Source: Acetobacteraceae bacterium (GTDB taxonomy: Bacteria; Pseudomonadota; Alphaproteobacteria; Acetobacterales; Acetobacteraceae). From it: 47,544 bases of DNA. The notes below the pieces were generated by a model, which worked only from the letters and a program-made list of their open reading frames with translations, searched no databases and was not told where the DNA came from. How positions within the stretch are numbered: position 1 is the first letter of the stretch; every line of letters starts with the position of its first letter. The stretch lies in assembly GCA_009693865.1 (NCBI GenBank), contig SHWL01000015.1, positions 1-47,544 of the forward strand. The letters are read 5' to 3'. Both the position numbers and the translations under genes were made by a program. Shown here in pieces: positions 1 to 8,587 of the stretch.

Positions 1-77
1 TGCACAACCCGGAAGCCGGACTCGCCATCCGTGTGGACAGACAAATAGGGGTAATGATCAGCCAACCGTTCTGACAT
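1..77 (-). CDS. 5' end of a divergent gene, cut by the window edge
   Basis: Reading the minus strand from an ATG at 77-75 gives an open frame to the window edge, 25 codons beginning MSERLADHYPYLSV. An AAGG stretch lies about 9 nt upstream of the ATG and could serve as ribosome binding site. The gene would be transcribed away from the helicase gene that starts at 196, so the short gap of about 120 bp would hold both promoters. The fragment is too short to recognise a family. It could be a chance open frame; the evidence is only the open frame, the start context and the head-to-head arrangement. Confidence 0.35.
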   Translation of the reverse strand, partial: MSERLADHYPYLSVHTDGESGFRVV

Positions 78-195
78 TCGCTGGCCTTAAGGACCGTCAG
101 ATTGGCGGCGCCCCAACGCGGTCGGCAATTTGTTCGGGAATCGTGGACGCACCTCCTGTCTTGCGCGACCGCCCGCCCCCGTTATAACTGACCCC

Positions 196-2676
196 ATGGA
201 AGGAACATTACCGGAACCTTTCCAGGGTTGGTTCGCCGCGCGTGGCTGGCTTCCCCGGCCGCACCAGCTTGCCATGCTGGCGGCGGCACGCGGCGGCGAA
301 AGTGTGCTGCTGATCGCCCCAACCGGCGGCGGCAAGACGCTGGCCGGATTCTTGCCCAGTTTGGTGGATCTGACCGAAACGCCACGGCAGGGACTCCATA
401 CGTTATATGTGAGTCCGCTGAAGGCACTCGCCACCGACATCGCCCGCAACCTGATGGCGCCCGTGACGGATATGGCGCTGCCGATTCAGATCGAGACGCG
501 AACCGGAGATACACCAGCCAGCCGTCGTGCCAGGCAAAAAGCCGCGCCGCCGCACCTCCTGCTCACGACGCCCGAAAGCCTCGCGGTTCTCATCGCTTCC
601 CCCGAGGCAGGCGCGCTCTTCGGGCCGCTGTCGGCGATTGTCATGGACGAGGTGCATGCCCTGGCGGGGACCAAACGCGGCGACCAATTGGCGCTGTGCG
701 CCGCGCGGCTGGCCGTTCTGGCACCAGGCCTGCGGCGGATCGGTTTGTCGGCGACGGTGGCGCATCCCGAGGCGATCCGGGCGTTCACCGGCGCGGACCG
801 GATCATCTCGGTCTCGGATGGCGCGCCGCCTGACATATCCATGATGTTGCCGGCGGGGCGGCTGTCCTGGGGCGGGCATATGGGGTTGGAGGCGGCGCCT
901 CAGATCATGGGCCGGATCCGCGAGGCCCACATGACGATCGTCTTCGTCAACACGCGGGCGCAGGCCGAGCTTATGTTCCAGGCGCTGTGGAAACTGAACG
1001 ATCCGATGCTAATGATCGGCCTGCATCACGGCAGCCTGGAAATCGAACAACGCCGCAAGGTCGAAGCGGCGATGGCGGCGGGCCGTCTACGCGCGGTCGT
1101 TGCCACATCGTCGCTGGATCTGGGGATCGACTGGGGCGGCATCGATCAGGTGATCCAGGCCGGCGCGCCCAAGGGTGTGTCCCGCCTGTTGCAACGCGTG
1201 GGCCGTGCCAATCACCGAATGGATGAGGCCAGTCAGGCGATCCTCGTGCCGGCAAACCGGTTCGAGGTGCTGGAATGCGAGGCCGCGATCCAGGGAGTGG
1301 CCGCGGGAGAACTGGACGGCGATCCGCCCAGACCGGGCGGTTTGGATGTCCTCGCGCAACATTTGCTTGGCTTGGCCTGCGCCGCGCCCTTTCACCCCGA
1401 CGATGTTTACACCGAAGTACTCAACGCCGCCCCGTACGCGGATTTGACCCGCCAGGATTTCGACGACGTATTAGGCTTTGTCGAAAACGGTGGTTACGCA
1501 CTCGAAGTTTACGAACAGTGGAAAAAATTGTTCCGTGATAGTCTGGGTCTGGTGCACGTCCGATCGCCCCAGGTCGCGCGTCGGCACAGAATGAATATCG
1601 GCACGATCGTGGAAGCGCCTTTGCTGAAGGTCAGACTAACCGGCCGCCGCAGCGGGTTCGGCATCGTCCTGGGAGAGCTTGAGGAATATTTCGCCGGCCT
1701 GCTGCGGCCGAATGATACATTCATGTTCGCGGGCCGTTTGTTGCGATTTCTGCGCATTCGGGAGATGTCCGTCGAATGCATGGAAGGTGGCGATGGGGAG
1801 CCGATGGTTCCCGCCTATGAGGGCGGCCGCCTTCCATTGACCACCAACCTCGCGGACCGCGTCCGCGCCCTGCTGCGCACGCCATCGCGCTGGGATGCTT
1901 TCCCCGAACCGGTACGGGAGTGGCTGGAACTGCAACGCGCGGTCTCCCGATTGCCGGGCCGGAACGATCTGCTGATCGAGACGTTTCCTCGCGGCGATCG
2001 CTGGTATCTCGTCGCCTACTGTTTTGAGGGGCGTAATGCCCATCAAACGCTTGGCATGCTGGTAACGAAACGCATGGAGCGTGCCGGGTTCGCGCCACTT
2101 GGTTTCGTCGCCACCGACTACGTCATCGGCATTTGGTCCGCGAACCGGCCCCACAATGTCGCGGCATTGTTCGACCAGGACATGCTGGGTGACGATCTGG
2201 AGGAGTGGATGGCCGACAGCTCCATGTTGAAACGAACTTTCCGACGTGCCGCGGTCATCGCTGGCCTGATCGAGCGGCACCATCCCGGCGCCGAAAAGTC
2301 GCGGCGGCAGGTCACGGTCAACAGCGATCTGATTTACGATGTGCTGCGAAAACATCAACCGGATCATATTCTGCTGCGTGCCACGCGCGCCGACGCCGCT
2401 TCCGGGTTGATCGATCTGAATCGCGTCGCCGGCATGCTGGCGCGGGTCAAGGGACGGGTCGTGCACATGGTTTTATCCCGGGTTTCTCCGCTCGCGGTGC
2501 CCATCCTGCTTGAAATCGGCCGGGAGAATGTGCGAGCCGGAGACACCGAGGAAGCAATGCTGGCGGAAGCCGAGGCGATCGTCGCGGAAGCAGTGGGTGA
2601 ACGCGATCCGCGGCCGGTGAAAAGCCGCGCGGCCGCACGGCGGAGGCCGGCGCAAACGTCGTTGTTCAACGCGTGA
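196..2676 (+). CDS. Ligase-associated Lhr-like DEXH-box DNA helicase
   Basis: This is a superfamily 2 helicase of the Lhr type, in the subgroup that travels with ATP-dependent DNA ligase, an Lhr-associated exonuclease and PdeM in bacteria; it is thought to act in DNA repair. The 826-residue product has Walker A APTGGGKT at about 41-48, the DEVH box at 151-154, the SAT motif at 185-187, and a C-terminal helicase lobe with a VATSSLDLGID stretch and an arginine-rich QRVGRANH motif VI. A long Lhr-specific C-terminal region follows. The frame is open from a TTG at 130, but the ATG at 196 fits the family start better. The stop overlaps the GTG start of pdeM (GTGA), which implies translational coupling. 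No ligase or exonuclease gene is seen in the 195 bp upstream, so those partners are outside the window or elsewhere. Confidence 0.93.
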   Translation: MEGTLPEPFQGWFAARGWLPRPHQLAMLAAARGGESVLLIAPTGGGKTLAGFLPSLVDLTETPRQGLHTLYVSPLKALATDIARNLMAPVTDMALPIQIETRTGDTPASRRARQKAAPPHLLLTTPESLAVLIASPEAGALFGPLSAIVMDEVHALAGTKRGDQLALCAARLAVLAPGLRRIGLSATVAHPEAIRAFTGADRIISVSDGAPPDISMMLPAGRLSWGGHMGLEAAPQIMGRIREAHMTIVFVNTRAQAELMFQALWKLNDPMLMIGLHHGSLEIEQRRKVEAAMAAGRLRAVVATSSLDLGIDWGGIDQVIQAGAPKGVSRLLQRVGRANHRMDEASQAILVPANRFEVLECEAAIQGVAAGELDGDPPRPGGLDVLAQHLLGLACAAPFHPDDVYTEVLNAAPYADLTRQDFDDVLGFVENGGYALEVYEQWKKLFRDSLGLVHVRSPQVARRHRMNIGTIVEAPLLKVRLTGRRSGFGIVLGELEEYFAGLLRPNDTFMFAGRLLRFLRIREMSVECMEGGDGEPMVPAYEGGRLPLTTNLADRVRALLRTPSRWDAFPEPVREWLELQRAVSRLPGRNDLLIETFPRGDRWYLVAYCFEGRNAHQTLGMLVTKRMERAGFAPLGFVATDYVIGIWSANRPHNVAALFDQDMLGDDLEEWMADSSMLKRTFRRAAVIAGLIERHHPGAEKSRRQVTVNSDLIYDVLRKHQPDHILLRATRADAASGLIDLNRVAGMLARVKGRVVHMVLSRVSPLAVPILLEIGRENVRAGDTEEAMLAEAEAIVAEAVGERDPRPVKSRAAARRRPAQTSLFNA

Positions 2677-3350
2677 CGGCGGCACCGGTTCATCTGGCCG
2701 GAGAACGGCTGATGCTGGATCCGGGGGGTGGATTGTTTTGGCCGGAGATGGGTTTGCTCGCCGTTTCCGACCTGCATTTGGAGAAGGGGTCGTCGCAGGC
2801 GCGAAGGGGCAGTTTGTTACCGCCCTGGGACACGCACGCGACACTGGACCGGCTCGGATTCTTGTTGCGGCGATGGAAGCCGAGAATCGTCGTGACTCTG
2901 GGAGATTCGTTCCACGACCAGGAGGCCGCCGGCCGGCTGCCGAAAAGCGAGCTGGCGAGGCTGAACGCGATGACCGAGGCGCACCGTTTCATGTGGGTCC
3001 TGGGCAACCATGATCCGCATCCGCCGAACGGGATCGGCGGCCAGTTCGTCCAGGAATTCGTGACGCACCCGATTTTGTTCCGGCATGAAGCGGTGGCGCG
3101 GGCGGACGCGGGGGAAATCGTTGGCCATCATCATCCGAAAGCAACGATCCCCGCGCGTGGCGGCAGTGTCAGCCGGCCGTGTTTCGTCACGGACTCCCGA
3201 CGGCTGATGATGCCGGCATTTGGCGCCTATACCGGTGGCCTGGATGTGCGGGATGCCGCGATCGCGCGGCTGTTTCCCCGTGGTGGCCGCGTGTTCCTGC
3301 TAGGCCGCGATCGGTTGTTCAGTTTCACGATCGGGCAATTGGCGGTATGA
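2673..3350 (+). CDS. pdeM: Ligase-associated DNA damage response endonuclease PdeM
   Basis: This is a calcineurin-like metallophosphoesterase of about 225 residues. The metal-binding motifs appear in order: a D-x-H motif in [11 protein letters not shown] near the N-terminus, GDSFHD, the GNHDP motif in WVLGNHDP, and a late GHHHP motif. The family is known as a companion of the ligase-associated Lhr helicase and is annotated as a DNA-damage-response nuclease. The GTG start at 2673 overlaps the helicase stop by four bases, so the two are surely one operon. The gene ends 3 bp from the convergent enoyl-CoA hydratase gene. Family assignment is firm; the nuclease role rests on the family name and context. 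Confidence 0.92.
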   Translation: MTAAPVHLAGERLMLDPGGGLFWPEMGLLAVSDLHLEKGSSQARRGSLLPPWDTHATLDRLGFLLRRWKPRIVVTLGDSFHDQEAAGRLPKSELARLNAMTEAHRFMWVLGNHDPHPPNGIGGQFVQEFVTHPILFRHEAVARADAGEIVGHHHPKATIPARGGSVSRPCFVTDSRRLMMPAFGAYTGGLDVRDAAIARLFPRGGRVFLLGRDRLFSFTIGQLAV

Positions 3351-3353
3351 GGA

Positions 3354-4160
3354 CTATACGACCGATGCGGGCGGAAATTCCGGTTTGCGTTTTTCCAGAT
3401 GCGCGGCGAGGCCTTCCTTCACCTCCGGCCCGGTAAAGCCCAGGAACTCCAGGGCAAGTGAGGCGTCGAAGGCCGGACCCATGTTCCGCAACCAGTTATT
3501 CAGGGCGTATTTCGTCCAACGAATGGCGGACTGAGCGCCTTCCGCCAATTTGATCGCGACCTCCACCGCTTTGGCGTCCAATTCGGACTCTGCCACGGCG
3601 AGACTGATCAGGCCGATCCGCTCGGCTTCTTCGCCAAGGATCTGTTCGCACAGCAGAAGGTAGTACTTTGCTTTCGCCAGGCCGCACAGCAACGGCCATA
3701 CGATCGCCGCGTGATCACCGGCAGCCACGCCCAGACGCGTGTGACCGTCGATGATGCGGCAATCCTTCGTGGCGATCGAGATGTCCGCCAGCATTCCGCA
3801 GACCAGACCGGCGCCGACCGCGACTCCGCGCATGGCGCTAACCACGGGTTTGGAGCAGTTGATCAAATTGTAAACAATGTCCTTCGCTTCCCGCCATTGG
3901 CGCGCGCGAGCCTCAAAATCGTCTATATTTTCCTGAATCATATTGAAATCGCCACCGGCTGAGAACACTTTCCCGGCGCCTGTCAGGATCGCCACATTGA
4001 CAGTGGGATCGCTACCGACATCGCGCCAGATCTCGGCCAACTCGCCATGCAGCGCATTGTCCGCGGTGTTCATCTCCCCGTTGTCCATGGTGATCCGCAG
4101 GACGCGAGGATGCGGCCGGTCAAAGCGGAGGCGGGTGTATTTGGCATATGGGTCGGCCAT
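3354..4160 (-). CDS. Enoyl-CoA hydratase/isomerase (crotonase) family protein
   Basis: This 268-residue protein has the crotonase fold signatures: the first oxyanion-hole loop in [12 protein letters not shown] and the second in [14 protein letters not shown], followed by [17 protein letters not shown], where an Asp sits near the usual second catalytic acid position. The family acts on acyl-CoA thioesters in the cytosol, mostly hydration or isomerisation of enoyl-CoA; the exact substrate cannot be told. I chose the ATG at 4160 ([13 protein letters not shown]) rather than the longer open frame reaching 4319, because the extension reads through an intergenic G-tract and has no family-like sequence. 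It stands alone, convergent with pdeM. Confidence 0.88.
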   Translation of the reverse strand: MADPYAKYTRLRFDRPHPRVLRITMDNGEMNTADNALHGELAEIWRDVGSDPTVNVAILTGAGKVFSAGGDFNMIQENIDDFEARARQWREAKDIVYNLINCSKPVVSAMRGVAVGAGLVCGMLADISIATKDCRIIDGHTRLGVAAGDHAAIVWPLLCGLAKAKYYLLLCEQILGEEAERIGLISLAVAESELDAKAVEVAIKLAEGAQSAIRWTKYALNNWLRNMGPAFDASLALEFLGFTGPEVKEGLAAHLEKRKPEFPPASVV

Positions 4161-4479
4161 GAGCGGTTCTCGGCGGTTTGGGTGCTCGCCCTTTAGGAGC
4201 GGGCGATTATTCCGATTGAGTGTGGCGCATCGGTCTCGCCCGGTGCAACGGGGGGGGGGGCTTGGCCGCATACGGTTCGTTCGCGGCACGTGAGACAAAT
4301 CGCCGATTTTCACGCCCACGCGTTGGTCTCAGCCAAAGCCCCGCACTCTGGTCACCGCAGTCAGGTTGTCAGGCCGGGAGTGCTGGCGTGAAACCCACGG
4401 GAGGTCAGATCGCCTGCCGACGCGCGTGTCGCGCGGGCCATTCTGTGAGGGAACAACGCTTTGCGCGCAAGGCCAACTC
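4161..4479. other. Intergenic region with an 11-base G run
   Basis: This 319 bp stretch lies between the start of the crotonase gene and the end of the secreted-protein gene, both on the minus strand. It must hold the crotonase promoter, but I see no convincing -35/-10 pair. Its only striking content is an uninterrupted run of 11 G at 4250-4260 (11 C on the transcribed minus strand), about 90 bp upstream of the crotonase start. No RNA gene or coding region is apparent, although open frames on the plus strand cross it. Confidence 0.5.
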
Positions 4480-5970
4480 TTACGGGAGCGCCAGGATGTC
4501 GTTCAAAGCACCAGCGCTGGCGACAATTTTTCCCTGGAGAGGCGCGGAAACCGTCGCCATCGTGGCGCCTGGTGTTCTGGGGCCTGGTGTTGTGCCGATG
4601 TGGAAAGCTTCAGCAGACCGGCCAGCTGGCATCGTGGTTGACGCGCTGACACTGTTGGCCAACGAGCGGGCGGTGGTCGCCGCCGGGTTCGCGCTGACCG
4701 AAGCAGTGATCTGCGACAGCATGCCATCCGCCTGAGTATCCCGGTCTGGCGCATCGACCATCTGGATCAGGTCGACTGGTTTGGTGTAATCGGCTTTTGT
4801 ATCGACGGTTTGGAACTGATTGTCCCGGGTCTGCGTGGCCAAGGGTAGGTCCGGTCGAACCTGACCACGTTTGGCCAGACTCGGTTGTGCCGTTCCAGAT
4901 TGACCCTGGGTGGTCCGAATCTTGTCGCTGGGAACCTGGGAGGACGAACCGGGCACCGGGGCCGGTCCGTCTCTTGTGTCCACTGTTTGGAAACGATCGG
5001 CCTGCGTCCGCATGACCAAGGACAGATCAGGCTGAACTTGACCGCGTTGCGCTAAACTTGGTTGCCCGTTACTAAATTGAGCCTGGGTGCTCTGAATCTT
5101 GTTGTCGGGCATCTGGGGGACCAGGTCGGTCACCTGTGACGCGCCGGGCGGCGTGTCCCGCGCGAAAGTACCTGAAGCCGTGGCGACACTGCTGAAACTC
5201 GCGGCCACCGACGAGGTCCTCGACCCGGGGTTCGGGGGTGACGCGTACCTGTACCCGAGCGCCGGCTCCGCCATGGCGGACAATGTCGCGGGCTGAGGAC
5301 TCTGTTGATTTGCCGGCGCGATGCCCTGCAAGCCATTGAACGCCGCGACATATGGCGCGTTGCCGATACCCTGGCGTGACAGGTTCCCGGCACCTGCTAC
5401 GGTGATGGTCGCGGTACTGGTGCTACTGGGCGCGAAAGCGTAGGCGATCGACGGTCCTTTGCCGACGGTTGCCACGTTCCCCCCATCGTTAAAGCCGGCC
5501 AAACCTCCCGCCGCCACGAATACCGTCCGGCCGGGTTTCTCATTCGGCCCGAGCCCATTGCCAACCGTACCGATAAGTGGGGCAATCCTGGCCTGGCCAA
5601 GCGCCGCCATCTTTTGCATCGCGTCCGCCGCCATTCCGAGCCCAACGACCGTCGTTACAACGTCTTCGTCGAGCTTCACGCCGCGGGCCGCGCCTAGCGG
5701 TGTCGCGGGGAACGCCCGGCCCAGAAGGGCCGGCTGATCAACAGGGCCTGTGAAACTGGCTCTGCGCCAGCCACCGAGCATGGTTTCCAAAGCCGTGGCG
5801 GCAATGGCCGACATACGCCCATCACCATCGGGTGACAGATCGCCGTCCTGGACGAGGTCGAAAATATTTGTCTGGCTCACCGCGGTGTTCAGGGCAGCCG
5901 CATGCGTGAGCCCCACCGATGCCGCGAAAAGCGCGAAAATGGATGTTGCGGAAATAAGCGTCAGCCTCAC
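4480..5970 (-). CDS. Secreted protein of unknown function with a C-terminal duplication
   Basis: I do not recognise a family. The 496-residue product starts with a clear Sec signal peptide (MRLTLISATSIFALFAASVGLTHAA, cleavage around residue 25), so it is exported. The N-terminal half is rich in Ala, Gly and Thr, with several low-complexity segments. The second half contains two copies of a unit of about 50 residues with the shared pattern DKI-x-TQ-x-Q, QPSLA-x-RGQV-x-PDL and QFQTVDT. The rest of the C-terminus is Ser/Thr/Pro/Ala rich, typical of extended surface or linker regions. The start codon is GTG at 5970. A sigma-70-like promoter is visible about 30-55 bp upstream. The gene is monocistronic as far as can be seen. 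Possible roles include an extracellular or cell-surface protein; this is inference from composition only. Confidence 0.6.
   Translation of the reverse strand: MRLTLISATSIFALFAASVGLTHAAALNTAVSQTNIFDLVQDGDLSPDGDGRMSAIAATALETMLGGWRRASFTGPVDQPALLGRAFPATPLGAARGVKLDEDVVTTVVGLGMAADAMQKMAALGQARIAPLIGTVGNGLGPNEKPGRTVFVAAGGLAGFNDGGNVATVGKGPSIAYAFAPSSTSTATITVAGAGNLSRQGIGNAPYVAAFNGLQGIAPANQQSPQPATLSAMAEPALGYRYASPPNPGSRTSSVAASFSSVATASGTFARDTPPGASQVTDLVPQMPDNKIQSTQAQFSNGQPSLAQRGQVQPDLSLVMRTQADRFQTVDTRDGPAPVPGSSSQVPSDKIRTTQGQSGTAQPSLAKRGQVRPDLPLATQTRDNQFQTVDTKADYTKPVDLIQMVDAPDRDTQADGMLSQITASVSANPAATTARSLANSVSASTTMPAGRSAEAFHIGTTPGPRTPGATMATVSAPLQGKIVASAGALNDILALP
4797..5124 (-). repeat. Two-copy tandem repeat inside the secreted protein gene
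   Basis: Two diverged coding repeats of about 150 bp lie next to each other. Copy one covers roughly 4974-5124 and copy two roughly 4797-4950. At the protein level both carry DNKIQSTQ or SDKIRTTQ, then QPSLAQRGQV or QPSLAKRGQV, then FQTVDT. The conservation is at protein level more than DNA level, so this is an old duplication rather than a recent slippage product. Boundaries are approximate. Confidence 0.6.
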
Positions 5971-5997
5971 GGTTCACACCTGACCATGCTGTATGCG

Positions 5998-6026
5998 ATA
6001 ATGACGTGCCATTTGGCGTTAAGCAA
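5998..6026 (-). promoter_or_regulatory. Candidate sigma-70-type promoter for the secreted protein gene
   Basis: On the minus strand TTGCTT (6026-6021) and CATTAT (6003-5998) are separated by exactly 17 bp, in a locally AT-rich stretch of an otherwise GC-rich region. Transcription would start near 5990, giving a short leader of about 20 nt before the GTG at 5970. Based on sequence pattern only. Confidence 0.4.
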
Positions 6027-6176
6027 CTTATTTTTTAAACACATTTGGCGCAATCCTGGACGCGGCAGCCTATCAGCCCCCCGGCCTTGATGCTCCTTCA
6101 GCGGCTTCTCTAGCATAGTTTATGGTCCATGAGAAGTTTCAAATTTATTGACTTCGCGGCGTCGGACCGCTGGGCA

Positions 6177-7369
6177 TCAGCTCGCTTCCCTCGGTCGCGC
6201 CGGAAAGCCGAGGCCCGATGGGTTCGGGACCGGCGCCCTCGCCGCAATGATACCGCGTAGGCGGCGCGCAAGAGAACGGGGCGAATAGCGGGATCCAACC
6301 TCGATCCAATGCAACCTCTCGGCCTGATCCGCGAGGCTCCGCTTGTAGCGATCGTCTCCCGCCAAAAAATCATACCGGGTGGCCCCAGGGCCATCGCACA
6401 TTGGACAGCCTGATGATGACAGGTCAGCCCAGGCTTTCCGTGCCGGCCAGCACCGCTGTAGTCAAAGCCACTCTGATAGGCGAGTACGCGCTCACGATAC
6501 CGGAAATTGTAAAGGACGCCGATCAGTCGCGGGCCCGCCACGACGCGAAGCAGGTCAATCTCCCCGCGCGGCAGGCCGCACGCGATCAAGGCATGGTGGA
6601 AGCGGCCGAAAAACGGATTGGAGAAGGCGCCAGGCTCTCCACGTGCAGTCCAGGACCGCTGATGCAGCATCCGTAACTCGTCCAGATACTCATATGCCTG
6701 GCTCAGAGTTTCGGCGCGCTCGGTCATGATACCGCCGATGGCGGCATAGTGGCGGTCTGAACGACGAAGTTGCTGCCGGGTATTCGCGCTTCGCCGATTC
6801 AAGAAATCAGGTTCCTTGTCGGTGAGAGCCACGAAGGGCGAAATCAAAGAGCGGTCGTACCAAATGTCCCCGGCTTCGGCGGCGCACGCGGCCGTGCAAG
6901 TATCGATTCCGCGAAGGATGAGGTGCCGCTTCAAAATCCCGCGCAGACCCGGCGCGCGCCGGGCCGCGAGCAAGCAAGCAACCGTCAATTCGGCCTCACG
7001 CCCGGACTCGGTCATCACGCCGTTGTACTCGATATAGATGCTGTCCAACGCGGGATCGCCGCTCGCTCCAAGATGCAACGTCCTTCCCCGGCGATTGAAC
7101 AGAGCCAGCGCAACGGTCCGCCCATCCTGACAGGCTTCCACCAGGACGGGACTGGAGAACCGCTCCCGCGCGAGGCAGCCGGTCCACGTCCAGCTCTGGA
7201 ACAACGACGGGTTCGCTCGCGGTTCAAGATCGCGCCATTTCGCCTCCAGGGCCACGACGTCAACTACATCCGAGACAGTAATTTCGCTGGAACCCTCCTG
7301 GGCGGCAGACCCATGCTGCCCGCGTGCCGCTGAAGCCAGCGCCGGCCGGGAGACGCCTAAGGTCGTCAC
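6177..7369 (-). pseudogene. GNAT/BioF2-like acetyltransferase (CelD/BcsL type), frameshifted
   Basis: The protein belongs to the GNAT-fold group with a BioF2-like acetyltransferase domain found in cellulose and exopolysaccharide clusters. The frame that starts near 7369 reads well through LFQSWTWTGCL, SANTRQQLRRSDRHYA, RMLHQRSWTARGEPGAF and LIGVLYNFRYRERVLAYQSGFD, then turns into arginine-rich nonsense after HHQAVQCAMALG. The adjacent frame carries the expected end, ATRYDFLAGDDRYKRSLAD, and stops at 6177. Restoring one base at the four-C run at 6383-6386 would join them seamlessly. If left as is, the frame runs on to 6110. The GTG at 7369 overlaps the stop of the upstream glycosyltransferase gene (GTGA), so it is the likely start; another GTG lies at 7384. 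It is either a real recent inactivation or a sequencing error. Confidence 0.75.
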
Positions 7370-8514
7370 GCGGACCCCGCCCACAATCCGCGCCAGGCCG
7401 CGAACATGGCCGCCTGACCGAAATCACGCTCCGCCTTGGCGCGGTTGGCAGCCCCGATCCGGGCTCGAGTTTGAGGATCGCCCAGCAGCTTCGCCAGGTG
7501 TCGCGACACGGCCGCGTCATCCCGAGGGGCGAGCCAGGCGCCGTTTTCCTGCGCCAGCATACCGCGCAAGTCACCAACATCGGTCGCTACCACGGGAAGG
7601 CCGCTCGCCATCGCCTCAATCACCGAAAGCGGCATTTGCTCGGTGTCCGAAGTCAGCGCGAACAGGTCAAAACCGGCGTAAAGGTCCGGCGTATCGTCGC
7701 GATGGCCGGTAAAGGTTACAAGATCGGCCACGCCCAATTCGGCGGCGAGAGCTTCCAGAGCCGCGCGCTCACCCCCGTCACCGACGATCATGAGACGCGC
7801 CGGCTGGGTACAGACGATTGACGCGAAGGCACGGATCAGGCGTGCGAGATTTTTTTCCGCCCGCAGCACGGCCACTGTGCCGATCACCGGCGACTCGCCG
7901 GAGCGTGCGCGGAGCGAACTCGCGGCGAACCTGTCGAGGTCGATCCCGTTCGGGACATAGCGGACCACCGCAGCGTCGAGCTTCCAATTCCCGGTCGCGA
8001 TCCGCTCCAGCGTCCGCGACGGCACGATGACCTTACTCCGCCCCAGGATCAGGCGGCGGATAATCACACGGCGGCGGATCTGGGTTTCCCGTTCCTCCGG
8101 GCCGAACCCGTCGACGACATGGAGGTGCCGGGTCAGCGGCGGCAGATTGGCCATGGCGAACTCGATCGCGCCCCAGTTCCCGGTGACCAGCACATCAGGC
8201 CGCCATCGCCGTATCAACGCGCGAAATCGCCATGCGTTGGCCAGCATGGCGTTCTTGGGTGCCTCGACTTCGGGGAATTCGATGTCCAGGCTGGAGTCCA
8301 AACGCTCCCGGCAGCCGATGTCGCCATCCAGCGCGACCACAATGTGGCGGAACGCCCTACCGAAATGATTGGCCAGCGCCGCGAAACGCACCTGCGCCCC
8401 GCCGACCGCGAAAGTCGGGAAGACATGAACGACCAGCGGCGCCAGCATTCCTGGGCGTTCCTGGCCGGACGGTGCCAACCCGGCCATCCCCGAGGAGTGG
8501 GTCAGGGTGCTCAT
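7366..8514 (-). CDS. Glycosyltransferase family 4 (GT-B fold)
   Basis: This 382-residue protein shows the GT4 layout. The N-terminal Rossmann half contains VVHVFPTFAVGGAQVRF, the loop typical of GT4 acceptor domains. The C-terminal half has GTVAVLRAEKNLARLIRAF, MIVGDGGERAALE and the EX7E nucleotide-sugar motif in EQMPLSVIEAMASGLPVV. Such enzymes transfer a sugar from a nucleotide donor onto polysaccharide or lipid acceptors at the cytosolic membrane face; the sugar is unknown. The stop codon overlaps the start of the acetyltransferase gene by four bases, so they form an operon for a surface glycan or exopolysaccharide. The divergent neighbour is a secreted beta-helix protein, which fits that theme. 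Confidence 0.88.
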   Translation of the reverse strand: MSTLTHSSGMAGLAPSGQERPGMLAPLVVHVFPTFAVGGAQVRFAALANHFGRAFRHIVVALDGDIGCRERLDSSLDIEFPEVEAPKNAMLANAWRFRALIRRWRPDVLVTGNWGAIEFAMANLPPLTRHLHVVDGFGPEERETQIRRRVIIRRLILGRSKVIVPSRTLERIATGNWKLDAAVVRYVPNGIDLDRFAASSLRARSGESPVIGTVAVLRAEKNLARLIRAFASIVCTQPARLMIVGDGGERAALEALAAELGVADLVTFTGHRDDTPDLYAGFDLFALTSDTEQMPLSVIEAMASGLPVVATDVGDLRGMLAQENGAWLAPRDDAAVSRHLAKLLGDPQTRARIGAANRAKAERDFGQAAMFAAWRGLWAGSA

Positions 8515-8587
8515 GGCTTACCGGCGCGAACTCGTATCGTTATGATCCCCGCCATAATAAGCATGATGTCTATCGAATGAGTTTCCC

